The position numbers were made by a program, and so were the translations under genes. From Deltaproteobacteria bacterium (lineage in GTDB: Bacteria > JAUYMQ01), in the NCBI GenBank assembly GCA_030698575.1, contig JAUYMQ010000519.1, positions 1-43,151 on the forward strand: a stretch of 43,151 nt of DNA, read 5' to 3'. Positions 27,858 to 36,526 of the stretch are shown in pieces (position 1 is the first letter of the stretch; the number at the start of each line of letters is the position of its first letter). The notes beneath the pieces were generated by a model. It searched no databases. It had not been told where the DNA came from and saw only the letters and a list, made by a program, of their open reading frames with translations.

Positions 27858-28183
27858 TAATCGTGCTGGCCACCCAGCAAGTGCAGTACCTCGTGGCCGA
27901 GAATCATCAGCGCACGCCGGTCGTTGAAGTCTTTCGGCTTGGGCGTCACGATCAGGTCGGTGCCACCAGTGGCGCTTTCCAGGTAGCACGCGCTGCCGGC
28001 GCCGCAGTAGCCGTCCGCCCCGACGTTCTCCGTCTCGGTCCAACGCACTTGGAAGCAGGCTTGCTCCTTGTCCGGCGCCCGGTAGAACTTGTAGGGAATG
28101 GCCTCGTCGGCAGCACCCGCAAGAGCGTTCCACAGCAGCATCAGCACCAGAAGGGCGACAATGACCCAGCGGTCGCGGGTCAT
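27857..28183 (-). CDS. Exported mini-metalloprotease-like protein (HExxHxxGxxH)
   Basis: The 108-residue protein has a signal peptide (MTRDRWVIVALLVLMLLWNA, cleavage probably after AGA). Three Cys residues follow (C43, C60, C66), and the extreme C-terminus is ILGHEVLHLLGGQHD. HExxHxxGxxH (H97, E98, H101, H107) is the zinc motif of metzincin-type proteases. The protein stops right after it, so the Met-turn and substrate wall are missing. It may be a minimal hydrolase, a zinc-binding relic or part of a complex. Both ends overlap neighbours in the lysis cassette. Confidence 0.65.
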   Translation of the reverse strand: MTRDRWVIVALLVLMLLWNALAGAADEAIPYKFYRAPDKEQACFQVRWTETENVGADGYCGAGSACYLESATGGTDLIVTPKPKDFNDRRALMILGHEVLHLLGGQHD

Positions 28184-28905
28184 GGTTTATCTGCGACGGG
28201 ATTCACTCTCATTAAGTACGACTTGTAATTCGCAGGTGTTGCAAAAATTACCGGCAGCCCCACGAACGCTTGATGGGCCGCCACCAAAATCCCGATGATT
28301 TCCCCGGTAGTTTGGTCAATTACCGACGAACCACTGGATCCCGGACTGCCGAAAATCTGTAGCGTGAGATACCCATCCAATCCCGAGCCGGGACGTTCCA
28401 GACGCCCGGACACGATGCCGCTGTAGCGCACCTTTGTTACCCCCAAAGGAAACCCGACGGTGACGATCGGCCGCCCGGGCGCCACATTCGTATCGCTTCC
28501 AAAGCGGAGCACCGATACGTTGAGCGGTTCGTCAACGGCGAAAAACGCCAAGTCCACATCTGGTGTGCCGAACGCTTTTCGATATTTTTGCGGGTCCACT
28601 TCCCAGCGGGGTACACTCCACACTCGCGCGGCGTAGAATTGTTTTCCGTCGAAGCTCACTAGGTACGAAACGTCTTTTTCGACGCAGTGATACGCCGTCA
28701 CAAGTAGGGTTCTGTGTTCAGTTTTTTCCGCGGCTGTGGTCGAACACAAAAATCGCAATGACCCGTTATTCTCCTGTGCGTACAAGGCAGCCACGGCGGG
28801 TGATGTGCGCTCAAACATCGATTCCAGAGACTCGGCGGCCCGCACCATTCCGGCGGCGCCCATCAGCAAAGCTGCGGCGAGAAGCAGTAAGGGTTTGATC
28901 TGCAT
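28180..28905 (-). CDS. Exported trypsin-like serine protease
   Basis: The 241-residue protein starts with a clear signal peptide (MQIKPLLLLAAALLMGAAGM, cleavage near VRA-A). The chymotrypsin/HtrA-like triad is visible: His73 in VTAYHCVEKD, Asp118 in DVDLAFFAV and Ser191 in GSPGSSGSSV. The latter part has GVTKVRYSGIVSGRLE and GEIIGILVAAHQA. It has no PDZ domain. It would act in the periplasm, perhaps processing virion, envelope or lysis proteins. Exported serine proteases are rare in phage genomes. It overlaps the next gene by 4 bases. Confidence 0.8.
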   Translation of the reverse strand: MQIKPLLLLAAALLMGAAGMVRAAESLESMFERTSPAVAALYAQENNGSLRFLCSTTAAEKTEHRTLLVTAYHCVEKDVSYLVSFDGKQFYAARVWSVPRWEVDPQKYRKAFGTPDVDLAFFAVDEPLNVSVLRFGSDTNVAPGRPIVTVGFPLGVTKVRYSGIVSGRLERPGSGLDGYLTLQIFGSPGSSGSSVIDQTTGEIIGILVAAHQAFVGLPVIFATPANYKSYLMRVNPVADKP

Positions 28906-28922
28906 GATGTGATTTCCTCAAG

Positions 28923-30140
28923 TCATCCCGCGAACGAAACCCACGCGGTTTTGGGCGCCGCCCGCTGGCGGTCGACGTACACGGGCATTCGATATGTGAT
29001 TTTATACTTCGGATGCGTAATCCACAAGGCTTGTTGCGGATGCTCGAACGGGAAATTGTAGTTGTAGGCGTACTCGTCATAGCCCTTGAGCGAGCCGTTG
29101 ACAATGAGACGTGTTAAGTGGATGTACTGGTGCCAGTGGCCGCAGATCATCACGTCGAAGTCCATGTCGATCGCCGCGTTGCGGCTCGCCTTCTTGTGGC
29201 TGCCGCGGGTCAGTGGACCCAACGCGCCAATCATGGAATCGCCACCCCGGAACTGGTCGCCATGCGTGAGCAGGTAGCGATGCCCGTAGACACGGTAATA
29301 GGCGTCGGGACCGTCGGGAATGTAAAAGCGAATACGCGCATCGCCTTCGAAGCTCTTGGCGAGGAAACGGTAGAGCAACCAATCGAACGAGGTATGGTGC
29401 CGGTCCTTCGCCCAAATCTTGTGCGTGTCGCGCCCGTGGTTGCCGGTGACGCAGGGCAGAAACACCGAGCCGAAGGCGTTGGCCAACTGCGTGATGACGC
29501 CGCGTAGCACGCCGTACAAGTCCTCAATCGCGGGCATGGAGTTGATCTCGTTGCTGGCGGTGAGTTCTTCGTGGATGTTGCCCGATATCATGTCCCCACC
29601 CAGGGGCACGACGATGCCCGGATAGTCCATCTTCGGGGAGAGGATTTTCAGCAGATGCACCGCGGAATCGACGCAGGTCTGCATGCGCTCGCGGGCAATC
29701 CGTAGATTGTATTGGTTTACCCCGTTGATCTGGCTCGGATGCACTACTTCAGCCCAATGCAGATCCGACAAAAACAGGGTGGGCACACCCGGGCTGCCGT
29801 GCTGCTTGCGTGGGTTGATAATGAACTCCGGCGGGTCCAGATCTTCGACTTTGTGCCGGATATTACCAACAACACCTTTGATGATGTCGATGTCGGCGCT
29901 TTGCTTCTCCTTCGCCCGCAGTGCCGCCTCGAGCCGAGTGATGGTGGATTTGAGTCGCCCGGGACTGTCAGGGCGTTCGATGCCGGAGGCTATGCCCGCT
30001 CGGTTAGCCGCGCGGAGCCGTTCTCTCAAAGTTGAACGGGGGATTTTTATTGCTTTTACGGCAGCGACTTCGGATCCATATTTTGCCACCGCGTCGACAG
30101 CCTCCTGCATCTTCTCGACGGACATGGGGGGTTGTGCCAT
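28923..30140 (-). CDS. HTH-fused calcineurin-like phosphoesterase
   Basis: The 405-residue protein joins an N-terminal helix-turn-helix (about residues 8-45, ASEVAAVKAIKIPRSTLRER type) and a short coiled coil (60-85) to a metallophosphoesterase domain. Metal ligands are in FLSDLHWAE (D126, H128), GGDMISGN (D183), TGNHGRD (N234, H235), THGDQF (H293) and CGHWHQY (H335, H337). The fusion suggests a nuclease or phosphatase directed to DNA. Similar proteins are found in T7-like phages late in the genome (recollection). GGAGC precedes the start; the SprT-like gene ends 15 bases upstream. Confidence 0.82.
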   Translation of the reverse strand: MAQPPMSVEKMQEAVDAVAKYGSEVAAVKAIKIPRSTLRERLRAANRAGIASGIERPDSPGRLKSTITRLEAALRAKEKQSADIDIIKGVVGNIRHKVEDLDPPEFIINPRKQHGSPGVPTLFLSDLHWAEVVHPSQINGVNQYNLRIARERMQTCVDSAVHLLKILSPKMDYPGIVVPLGGDMISGNIHEELTASNEINSMPAIEDLYGVLRGVITQLANAFGSVFLPCVTGNHGRDTHKIWAKDRHHTSFDWLLYRFLAKSFEGDARIRFYIPDGPDAYYRVYGHRYLLTHGDQFRGGDSMIGALGPLTRGSHKKASRNAAIDMDFDVMICGHWHQYIHLTRLIVNGSLKGYDEYAYNYNFPFEHPQQALWITHPKYKITYRMPVYVDRQRAAPKTAWVSFAG

Positions 30141-30154
30141 CAGTGCTCCTGTCG

Positions 30155-30583
30155 TTAGAATTTGATGTTGAACATAGCCATTCCCAGCCGGAGCTCGCCT
30201 TCCTCGCAGCCGGCGTATTCGACCAGCAGATCGACATACTTGCGCACAAACCCGCGCCCGTGGGTGCCGTATCCCATCGCGTGAACCAGCTCGTGCAGCA
30301 GCACGTCGATGGTGTCGTGGCGCAGCCCTTCGTGGGTGTCCGCGCGCCGGGTGATCCTGATCTTGCTGAAGCCAACGCAGTAGGAGTATTTGACCCGCCG
30401 GGTGAAACCCACCGACGGGCAGGGCAAGCCTTTACGCCCGTGCTTCGACCACACGTTCGCAGCGATCGCGCGCAAGTCCTTGAGCGGTCGCGGGCGGAAG
30501 GCGTTATCTTGCATGAACATGCGCTCGAACTTATAAAGGCGTCGGGTCTCGACGCCGCGCAGAATGTTGGGGGCGCGGGGCAT
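30155..30583 (-). CDS. SprT-like zinc metalloprotein (142 aa)
   Basis: The preferred start at 30583 lies one base after the holin stop (TAGCATG). The protein has SVGFTRRVKYSYCVGFSKIR followed by the zinc motif LLHELVHAMGYGTHGRGF: H97, E98, H101 and probably H108. This HExxH...HG arrangement is that of SprT/Spartan-type minigluzincins. There is no signal peptide, so it would act in the cytoplasm. Spartan proteins cut DNA-bound proteins; a role in clearing or processing late proteins here is speculation. Longer upstream starts would overlap the holin. Confidence 0.72.
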   Translation of the reverse strand: MPRAPNILRGVETRRLYKFERMFMQDNAFRPRPLKDLRAIAANVWSKHGRKGLPCPSVGFTRRVKYSYCVGFSKIRITRRADTHEGLRHDTIDVLLHELVHAMGYGTHGRGFVRKYVDLLVEYAGCEEGELRLGMAMFNIKF

Positions 30584-30584
30584 G

Positions 30585-30749
30585 CTACCGTCGGCGCCGC
30601 TTCTCGAACCAACTGAAGATTTGCAAACAGCCCCACACGATTGCCACCAGACTTGCGATAGGCGCGAGCCATGACGCCGCGGCGCTGCCACCAATGACCA
30701 GCCAGTTCAACCAGCCCGGTGTGCTGTCAGCAACTTGAGAGATAGTCAT
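30585..30749 (-). CDS. Holin-like small membrane protein (54 aa)
   Basis: The frame reads MTISQVADSTPGWLNWLVIG, then GSAAASWLAPIASLVAIVWG, CLQIFSWFEKRRRR. It has a polar N-terminus, one long or two short hydrophobic helices (about residues 13-46) and a strongly basic tail (EKRRRR), the layout of small class II/III holins. It lies directly after the tailspike, as the T7 holin gene 17.5 follows gene 17. It would form inner-membrane pores that time lysis. Only 27 bases separate it from the tailspike stop. Confidence 0.75.
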   Translation of the reverse strand: MTISQVADSTPGWLNWLVIGGSAAASWLAPIASLVAIVWGCLQIFSWFEKRRRR

Positions 30750-30776
30750 CGTGGCACCAACGAGTTGTGTTGAGCG

Positions 30777-32900
30777 TCAATTCACGCTTCTGGCGATTTC
30801 ATACCATGTCGATGATCGGCAAACGAGCGTCAGCGTATCCCCCGCGCTTGTGGTGAAGTTTCCGGCCAGTGACAGGTTGCTGCCATCCGTAACGGTTAGA
30901 ACACCGTCGAAGATCAGGGTCACGATGCGGCCAGAGACGGTTGACGCGGTACTGATCGAAGTGATGCCCGTTGTCCCGGAGATGTAAAAAACATTCCCTG
31001 TCGCGCTGTTGCCGCTCAGGTCCAGGTCTGCGGCGGACGCGACGGTTGCCGCAAGGGGCTTGATACCACCATACCCCACCCTTGCGGCATCACCGCTTCC
31101 GTTACTGACGGCTCTACACGCCACGGTCAGCGCACCCGAACCCATGTTGCTCAGGTCAACCGTATCGACGTTCTCCATCAGTGTGAGCTGGCTGGCTGCG
31201 TTGAACGACAGCGCCATGTTGCTATTGCGGATAATGGACTGGCTTGTGCGCAGACTAAGCGTCACTACGCCAGCCCCTTGGTTGTAAAGGGTGTCAAACT
31301 CCATCCAATCGCTCCGGTTGGTGACGTTCTCCACGCACACGTGCGCGTTGCCGGAAGTGTTGTTTGTCGTGATGTTCTTAATGCTTCCTGCGAACAGTCC
31401 GTTCGTCAGGAAGTAACGCCGTGCAGCCGCAGACACCGCATCGTTGATCTTTACCCCATCTATATGAACGCCGATGGCGTTGGTCAGGCGGAAAAAGGCG
31501 GTTGTCCCTGCGCTGGTCGTCACTTGCGATGCGCGTCCACCCCTTACGAAAATGCCGACAATTTCTGTACCCGTGGCTCCGTCAACTACCAGAAGCTCGT
31601 TCGCATCGTCGAACTCCCCGGAGAGGTTGCGGAAGTTAATGTTCGACACCCCGTCGTTAAGATACACGCCCTTTCCGCCCTGAACGTAGAAGTCGTCAAT
31701 CGAAAGCGTGTTGGAATCCGAAATCTTCATGCCGTATTGGCTCAGGTCGCCGGTAGTCTGCGCGAAAAATAATTTGTTGAATCTAGAATACAGTGCGCCG
31801 TATCCAATGGCGTCGGCATCATCCAGCAGCACACCTCCATAGCAAGTCCCCGAAAACCGGATGCGCTCGATAAATGACGCATTCACTCCCGTGCAGTGAA
31901 TGCCGTAGGAGGTCCCGCCCTGATTGTGAATCACAATGTCGTGGATATTGCTGTTGTGCATCCCGGTCTTGATCGCGCTCCCGCCGAGAGAGTTTTGATC
32001 GAAGCAGATGCCGGATATCTCCACGCCCTCGGTATAGGTGGCAATGGTGACCCCGATAGACGTGCCGCTGAGCTTTTTCAGCACCGTGCCATCAGTCGGC
32101 TCGTTCGTTACGTCCGTAACGCCAGCGCCGATCAGTTTCTGCCCGTAGGTATCCAGCGTGATGCCCCCGGACCATCCGTAGACGCCCTTGGGGAACCAGA
32201 CGTTTTGACCAGTAGCAATTGCCGCAGCAATCGCCGCAGTATCGTCCGTCACCCCATCCCCAACCGCGCCGAAGTCATTGACGCTGACAATCTCCCGCGC
32301 TTTCGCTTGTACCGTCCGCGCAACCGACCCGGTGCCGGATTGGATGAAACCGCTCAGAGCCGAACCGCCGGAGGCCGCAAGGTCAGTGCGCAGGCTGGTG
32401 TCGGTGCCGCTGCCGGCCGATGCCGACGGATTACCATCAGCATCGTACACGAAGTACTTGCTCGCCCGTGCGGCCTTCGTCGGCATCGGGTCGATATCCG
32501 TGACATCCCCGTCGGGCTGGCGCAGAGTCCTGTCCACCCGATTGTCCAGACGCTGCGCGATGAGGGTGAGCCGGTCCAACGGTTCCTCAACCTGAGTTTC
32601 CACCGCGAGTTCATCGCCGTCCACCAGGTCGACCGCTTGCGTGATGTCGGGATCCTGGTAGATCAGCAGCGTCTCGCCCGTAGCCGGCGCCGTGACCATC
32701 GTGACCGTGCCGCCGCCCGCGTCGCCCGCGCCCGTCACCGTGTAGTGCGTGGTGATGGTCTGCACCGTCTCGACTTCATCGGCGTCGACCAGCACGACAA
32801 CTATGTCGCCGTTCGCCAAGAACTTGCTCGAATAGGCGAACGCCGTGGTCGTGCCGTTGCCCGAGTACGTATACCGATTGGTGGTGGTGGAAATGGTCAT
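30777..32900 (-). CDS. Tailspike with T7-fibre-like N-terminus and pectate-lyase fold
   Basis: The 707-residue protein has three parts. Residues 1-150 (TNRYTYSGNGTTTAFAYSSK, LTLIAQRLDNRVDRTLRQPD) resemble the T7-type tail-fibre head that docks to the tail. A linker (SASAGSGTDTS) follows. From about residue 205 comes a pectate_lyase_3 signature (VNDFGAVGDGVTDDTAAIAA, then VWFPKGVYGW) and a long right-handed beta helix with many short G/N-turn strands. Such tailspikes bind and often cut capsule or O-antigen. GGTGA precedes the ATG. Confidence 0.85.
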   Translation of the reverse strand: MTISTTTNRYTYSGNGTTTAFAYSSKFLANGDIVVVLVDADEVETVQTITTHYTVTGAGDAGGGTVTMVTAPATGETLLIYQDPDITQAVDLVDGDELAVETQVEEPLDRLTLIAQRLDNRVDRTLRQPDGDVTDIDPMPTKAARASKYFVYDADGNPSASAGSGTDTSLRTDLAASGGSALSGFIQSGTGSVARTVQAKAREIVSVNDFGAVGDGVTDDTAAIAAAIATGQNVWFPKGVYGWSGGITLDTYGQKLIGAGVTDVTNEPTDGTVLKKLSGTSIGVTIATYTEGVEISGICFDQNSLGGSAIKTGMHNSNIHDIVIHNQGGTSYGIHCTGVNASFIERIRFSGTCYGGVLLDDADAIGYGALYSRFNKLFFAQTTGDLSQYGMKISDSNTLSIDDFYVQGGKGVYLNDGVSNINFRNLSGEFDDANELLVVDGATGTEIVGIFVRGGRASQVTTSAGTTAFFRLTNAIGVHIDGVKINDAVSAAARRYFLTNGLFAGSIKNITTNNTSGNAHVCVENVTNRSDWMEFDTLYNQGAGVVTLSLRTSQSIIRNSNMALSFNAASQLTLMENVDTVDLSNMGSGALTVACRAVSNGSGDAARVGYGGIKPLAATVASAADLDLSGNSATGNVFYISGTTGITSISTASTVSGRIVTLIFDGVLTVTDGSNLSLAGNFTTSAGDTLTLVCRSSTWYEIARSVN

Positions 32901-32938
32901 AGATCACCCATTATCTCAATATGATGCGGTTTTAGCAA

Positions 32939-35900
32939 TCAGGGAGCGGACGAACGCAGCATTTCCTTGCCGGCCTTCGCCAACTCGATCATCTGAAAAT
33001 ACAATGTATCAATGAGTTGCCGCTGCTCTTCCGCGGGAATATCCGGGTTTTTATTGACCAACCGGATCGACTGACTGATGACCCCCAGCGAGTCCACGAT
33101 ATCGTCAAGTTGGACAAACAAATCGGGGTCAATCTTCTGAATGCGGTCCAGCGCGTCCATGTCCCCTTTTTCGGCGGCGTGCATGTATGTGTCGAACACC
33201 TTTTTGCGCGCCGTGTAGTCGTCGTAGAAGGTCTGGATCGACGCTGCTGTTGCGGACGGATAACGCACCACGAACGCCTTTACCACTGGAATGTCGGCCA
33301 GCGTCGCCAGTGGCTTCACCGGGTCCGGCAGCACCCCTGTCTCGCGCAGCCCCTTGTCCAAAAGCTGAACGACGTAGCTGCCCAAGCCCCCGGTCCATCC
33401 GCGAATATAGTTATCGAGCAAAGCCGGCGACGTGATGGCCCGCGCCACACCCCCGGTAATCATCGCCTCTTCGTCCAGGGACCGCGGGACCACGCCGGGA
33501 ATTCGCCCGATCAGGCCCCCAACGGCCTTCGTGAGTTCGGTCGTGTAGTCGTTGTACTGATACTCGCCCAGCAGCCGCTCCTTGCTGTAGGGGATGATCG
33601 GGTTGCCGGTGAACATGCTGCGGTTGGCGAACTGGTCGATGATCGGCGAAATGAACGTCGGCACGAACGACAAGCCGAACACCTGCTCAAATGCGTCGTC
33701 CATCCGGCGCAGCGCGTCGGGGTTGTCCGTGAAAAACGATTCCAGCAGCCGCTCGGGTATGGTCCCAAACAGGACGCCGATCTCAAACGGCTTCGGGACT
33801 CGGTATACGGTGTCATCCGTCATCACGATCCAAAACAGGTCTTTCTGCCACTGCGGAATCTCGCGCCAACGCGGATCTTCGTGGTTGGCCCACCACAGCA
33901 GCACCGACGGCAACGTGATGGACGCAACCGCTTTCCCCGTAAAGTTCAGGGGATTGTCCTTGGCGGCTCGCGCGGTGCGGTCAATCCCCTCAACCCGCGC
34001 ATTCCAGAAGGCGACCAACATGTTCACCGCGCGCGTCTGCGCGCCGATGCGCGCAAAGTCCAGTGTGACTTCCCGCGACTCGAATCCCGCGGCCAGGATA
34101 TCCACCTTGGCTGCGCCCTTGCCGCCGCCCGCTCTCTTGAATTCCCCGACCCGCGTGGCGTTCTCGAACAACTCCGATGCGATGCGCAGCACCTCGATCG
34201 GGGACTTGGCTACGTTCCATCCACGCTCGAACAGTCCGGCGCTTTTGTAGGCGTCCAGACTGAACAGCCGCTCCTGCAGGTAGGCTCGGTCCATCGAAAC
34301 GAGCGTCGCGTTTGCCCCACCCGACTTTAGCCAGTTCTGGTAGGTTTCACCCGATTTGGCGATTTCAGTGACACCGCGAATCGCGTCCAGCACAGGCACG
34401 TACCCGTTCTTGGAGAATATGAACGCCGACAGTTGGTCGCGCGCTACGTTCCGCAGCATGAAGTCGGGCGTCAGCACGGCACCCGCCCGTAGCGTGCGTG
34501 CCGGCGTCGCGAGAATACGCGCCCATATCGGGGCGCTTTCCCGGTCCAAAGCCTTCATAGCCTCGGCCGCCTCAAACGGGACTTCGTAGACTTCCCGCTT
34601 GCCGTCTCGAAACACGGCGATCTGATTGTCCTTGGGGTTGAACGCATTCGCCCGGAACACAGTAAAGGATTCCGCCTGCGCCTCCGTGACCCCGTACTCT
34701 TTCAGAAGCGCCACCACTTCCTTGTCCGTGAGCTCGATCGGTTTGACAGGCGTCTTGACCCGCTGCACCAGGGCTTCGCCTTTCGGGGATTGCTCGGCCA
34801 ATTTAACAAGCGCCAACCCGGCCGCATTGCGTTCCGCGAGTGTCGAGTAGAGATAGGTGTTCTTTATGATGGACTCGATCGGGTCGACAATCGTTCGTTC
34901 CGATCCCCGGATCCCCTTGATGGGGTTGCGCACGGTCATCCCCGCACCGGCGCCCGCCTTGGACTCTCCCGGCTCCATGACCCGGAAGAGCGGCACGTAG
35001 TCCTTGTTCGCTTCCTTGATGACTTCGAAGGCGTCCCGCGACAGCACCCCGGAGTCGCGCAGGAATGTGAGCAGCGAGTCCTGATAGTCCTGCAGTTCCT
35101 TGAACACCGACTCGTACTTTTTACCGGCCTTCACCGTCTCGGCCGCCTCTTTCAGCGGCACGCCAGTTTCGATACCTCGTTTTTGCAATTCCAGCGCGCG
35201 GCGGCTGACTGCATAGGCCCGCATGCCATCGAGATCACTCTTCACAGGGTCAAGCACCTGGCGCAGCCCCTTGCCCACTGTCTTGTAGTCGCCGAATCGG
35301 TACGCCCCGTATTCAAGAAACTGGTCGGCGCGGCCGAACATCCCTCGGGTCAGCCGTGCCAGTTTGTACGGATCCTCAATCGCGGGCAGCTTCTTTCCTT
35401 CGGCCAGTTCATCTACCAACCGGCGGATCGGAAACAGATCGTCCTTGACCTGTGTGTAGAAACGGTCCAGTGTGTAGGCTCGCTCCTTTGGCTGTCCGAC
35501 GCTGATTCGGTCCAACACCGCCTGCTGCGCGGCGACAGGCTCGGCATCCGGCTTCGCTTCCGGCTCCGCGCGCGGGGGCGGCTTCGGCTCCCCGGCGTAC
35601 GCGCGCGGCACCTCGATGTTCTTGGATGCCAAGTCCTGTGAGACGGAAGGCTTTGCCTCTGCGTCCACGACAACCTGCTCCGGTTTCACTCCGAAGCGTT
35701 TGTACCCCTCGCGCAGCTTCGCCGCCCCCTTAACTGCACCCTTCGCGCCGACCAGGATCACGGCAGCGTCCACAAAATCAGTTGCCTTCGGAACTTCCCC
35801 TTCAAGCGCGCTGCCCACCGTAACAAGGGTTGTGACTTCGCTGCCCAACACCGCAGCGCCTCGCACCACGGAAGGCAACGGCTTCGCCAGCTGCGCGACC

Positions 35901-36526
35901 TTGCCCCCGACCGCTCCCGTTGCGGCACCCGTGATCCACGCCTTGCTAGTATCCCACAGGACGCCAGCAGTGCGCTCCCAAAAATCCCCAAAGCTGGTGA
36001 ACTCCCCCTTTTCGTAGGCGTCCATCAGCGTCGCACGCAATCCGGCGGGCAGCGCAAACGCGCCCCCCACGGCTGTTGCCAAAGCCAGCGGACCTCCGGG
36101 TGCGCCGCCCGCACCGCCCAGCAGCGCACCCACGACCATCGCGGGTGCGTCCCCTGCCAATGTACTCGCGTTCGACGTAATCCGCTGCGCCATGCCCGCA
36201 TCCTCGGGCATCACAACGTCGGGAGCCTCGCCCCGAGCGACCAGACCGGAAACTGAAATCTGTAGCCCCGCCTCGATCGCGTCCAACATCGTGCGCGCGG
36301 TGCGCGGGCCGTCGGTCTGCTTTGCGTCCTCGGCCGCCAGATTCTCCCGAATGAGTTGCCGCACCGGCTCCATGTTCGGCTCCGGCTGCCCGAACCACAC
36401 GTTTATATCGGCGTCGGCAAACCCGGCGGCCTGCATCTTGGCACGCTCGGATTGCTGCCACTGACCGACTTCCTCTTGCGTGAACCCGGCATCCAACATT
36501 GTGCGCGTTTCAGTGAGCCCGCTCAC
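32939..36526 (-). CDS. Large internal virion protein, T7 gp16-like position (1195 aa)
   Basis: The GTG at 36526 overlaps the upstream stop (GTGA) and has AGGA 7 bases upstream; a GTG at 36547 is the alternative. The protein has an N-terminal MLDAGFTQEEVGQWQQSERA, a small hydrophobic region (about residues 120-190, MVVGALLGGAGGAPGG-type), a long helical middle, and a conserved C-terminal part. That part has LATPARTLRAGAVLTPDFML with NVARDQLSAFIFS, as in large polyvalent proteins (LPD38-like) of tailed phages. In T7 the equivalent protein is ejected to form the DNA channel. I see no lytic transglycosylase motif, unlike T7 gp16. Confidence 0.8.
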   Translation of the reverse strand: MSGLTETRTMLDAGFTQEEVGQWQQSERAKMQAAGFADADINVWFGQPEPNMEPVRQLIRENLAAEDAKQTDGPRTARTMLDAIEAGLQISVSGLVARGEAPDVVMPEDAGMAQRITSNASTLAGDAPAMVVGALLGGAGGAPGGPLALATAVGGAFALPAGLRATLMDAYEKGEFTSFGDFWERTAGVLWDTSKAWITGAATGAVGGKVAQLAKPLPSVVRGAAVLGSEVTTLVTVGSALEGEVPKATDFVDAAVILVGAKGAVKGAAKLREGYKRFGVKPEQVVVDAEAKPSVSQDLASKNIEVPRAYAGEPKPPPRAEPEAKPDAEPVAAQQAVLDRISVGQPKERAYTLDRFYTQVKDDLFPIRRLVDELAEGKKLPAIEDPYKLARLTRGMFGRADQFLEYGAYRFGDYKTVGKGLRQVLDPVKSDLDGMRAYAVSRRALELQKRGIETGVPLKEAAETVKAGKKYESVFKELQDYQDSLLTFLRDSGVLSRDAFEVIKEANKDYVPLFRVMEPGESKAGAGAGMTVRNPIKGIRGSERTIVDPIESIIKNTYLYSTLAERNAAGLALVKLAEQSPKGEALVQRVKTPVKPIELTDKEVVALLKEYGVTEAQAESFTVFRANAFNPKDNQIAVFRDGKREVYEVPFEAAEAMKALDRESAPIWARILATPARTLRAGAVLTPDFMLRNVARDQLSAFIFSKNGYVPVLDAIRGVTEIAKSGETYQNWLKSGGANATLVSMDRAYLQERLFSLDAYKSAGLFERGWNVAKSPIEVLRIASELFENATRVGEFKRAGGGKGAAKVDILAAGFESREVTLDFARIGAQTRAVNMLVAFWNARVEGIDRTARAAKDNPLNFTGKAVASITLPSVLLWWANHEDPRWREIPQWQKDLFWIVMTDDTVYRVPKPFEIGVLFGTIPERLLESFFTDNPDALRRMDDAFEQVFGLSFVPTFISPIIDQFANRSMFTGNPIIPYSKERLLGEYQYNDYTTELTKAVGGLIGRIPGVVPRSLDEEAMITGGVARAITSPALLDNYIRGWTGGLGSYVVQLLDKGLRETGVLPDPVKPLATLADIPVVKAFVVRYPSATAASIQTFYDDYTARKKVFDTYMHAAEKGDMDALDRIQKIDPDLFVQLDDIVDSLGVISQSIRLVNKNPDIPAEEQRQLIDTLYFQMIELAKAGKEMLRSSAP

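Noticed and set aside
27858-28133. Longer N-terminus of the endolysin
   Set aside because: The extra 92 residues are Arg/Gly-rich and overlap the metalloprotease-like gene in another frame; the Met at 27857 has the coupled TAATG start and an export signal.
33017-34330. 437-codon rightward frame opposite the gp16-like gene
   Set aside because: Composition (Arg, His, Val-rich) is that of antisense frames, and the other strand has the conserved protein.
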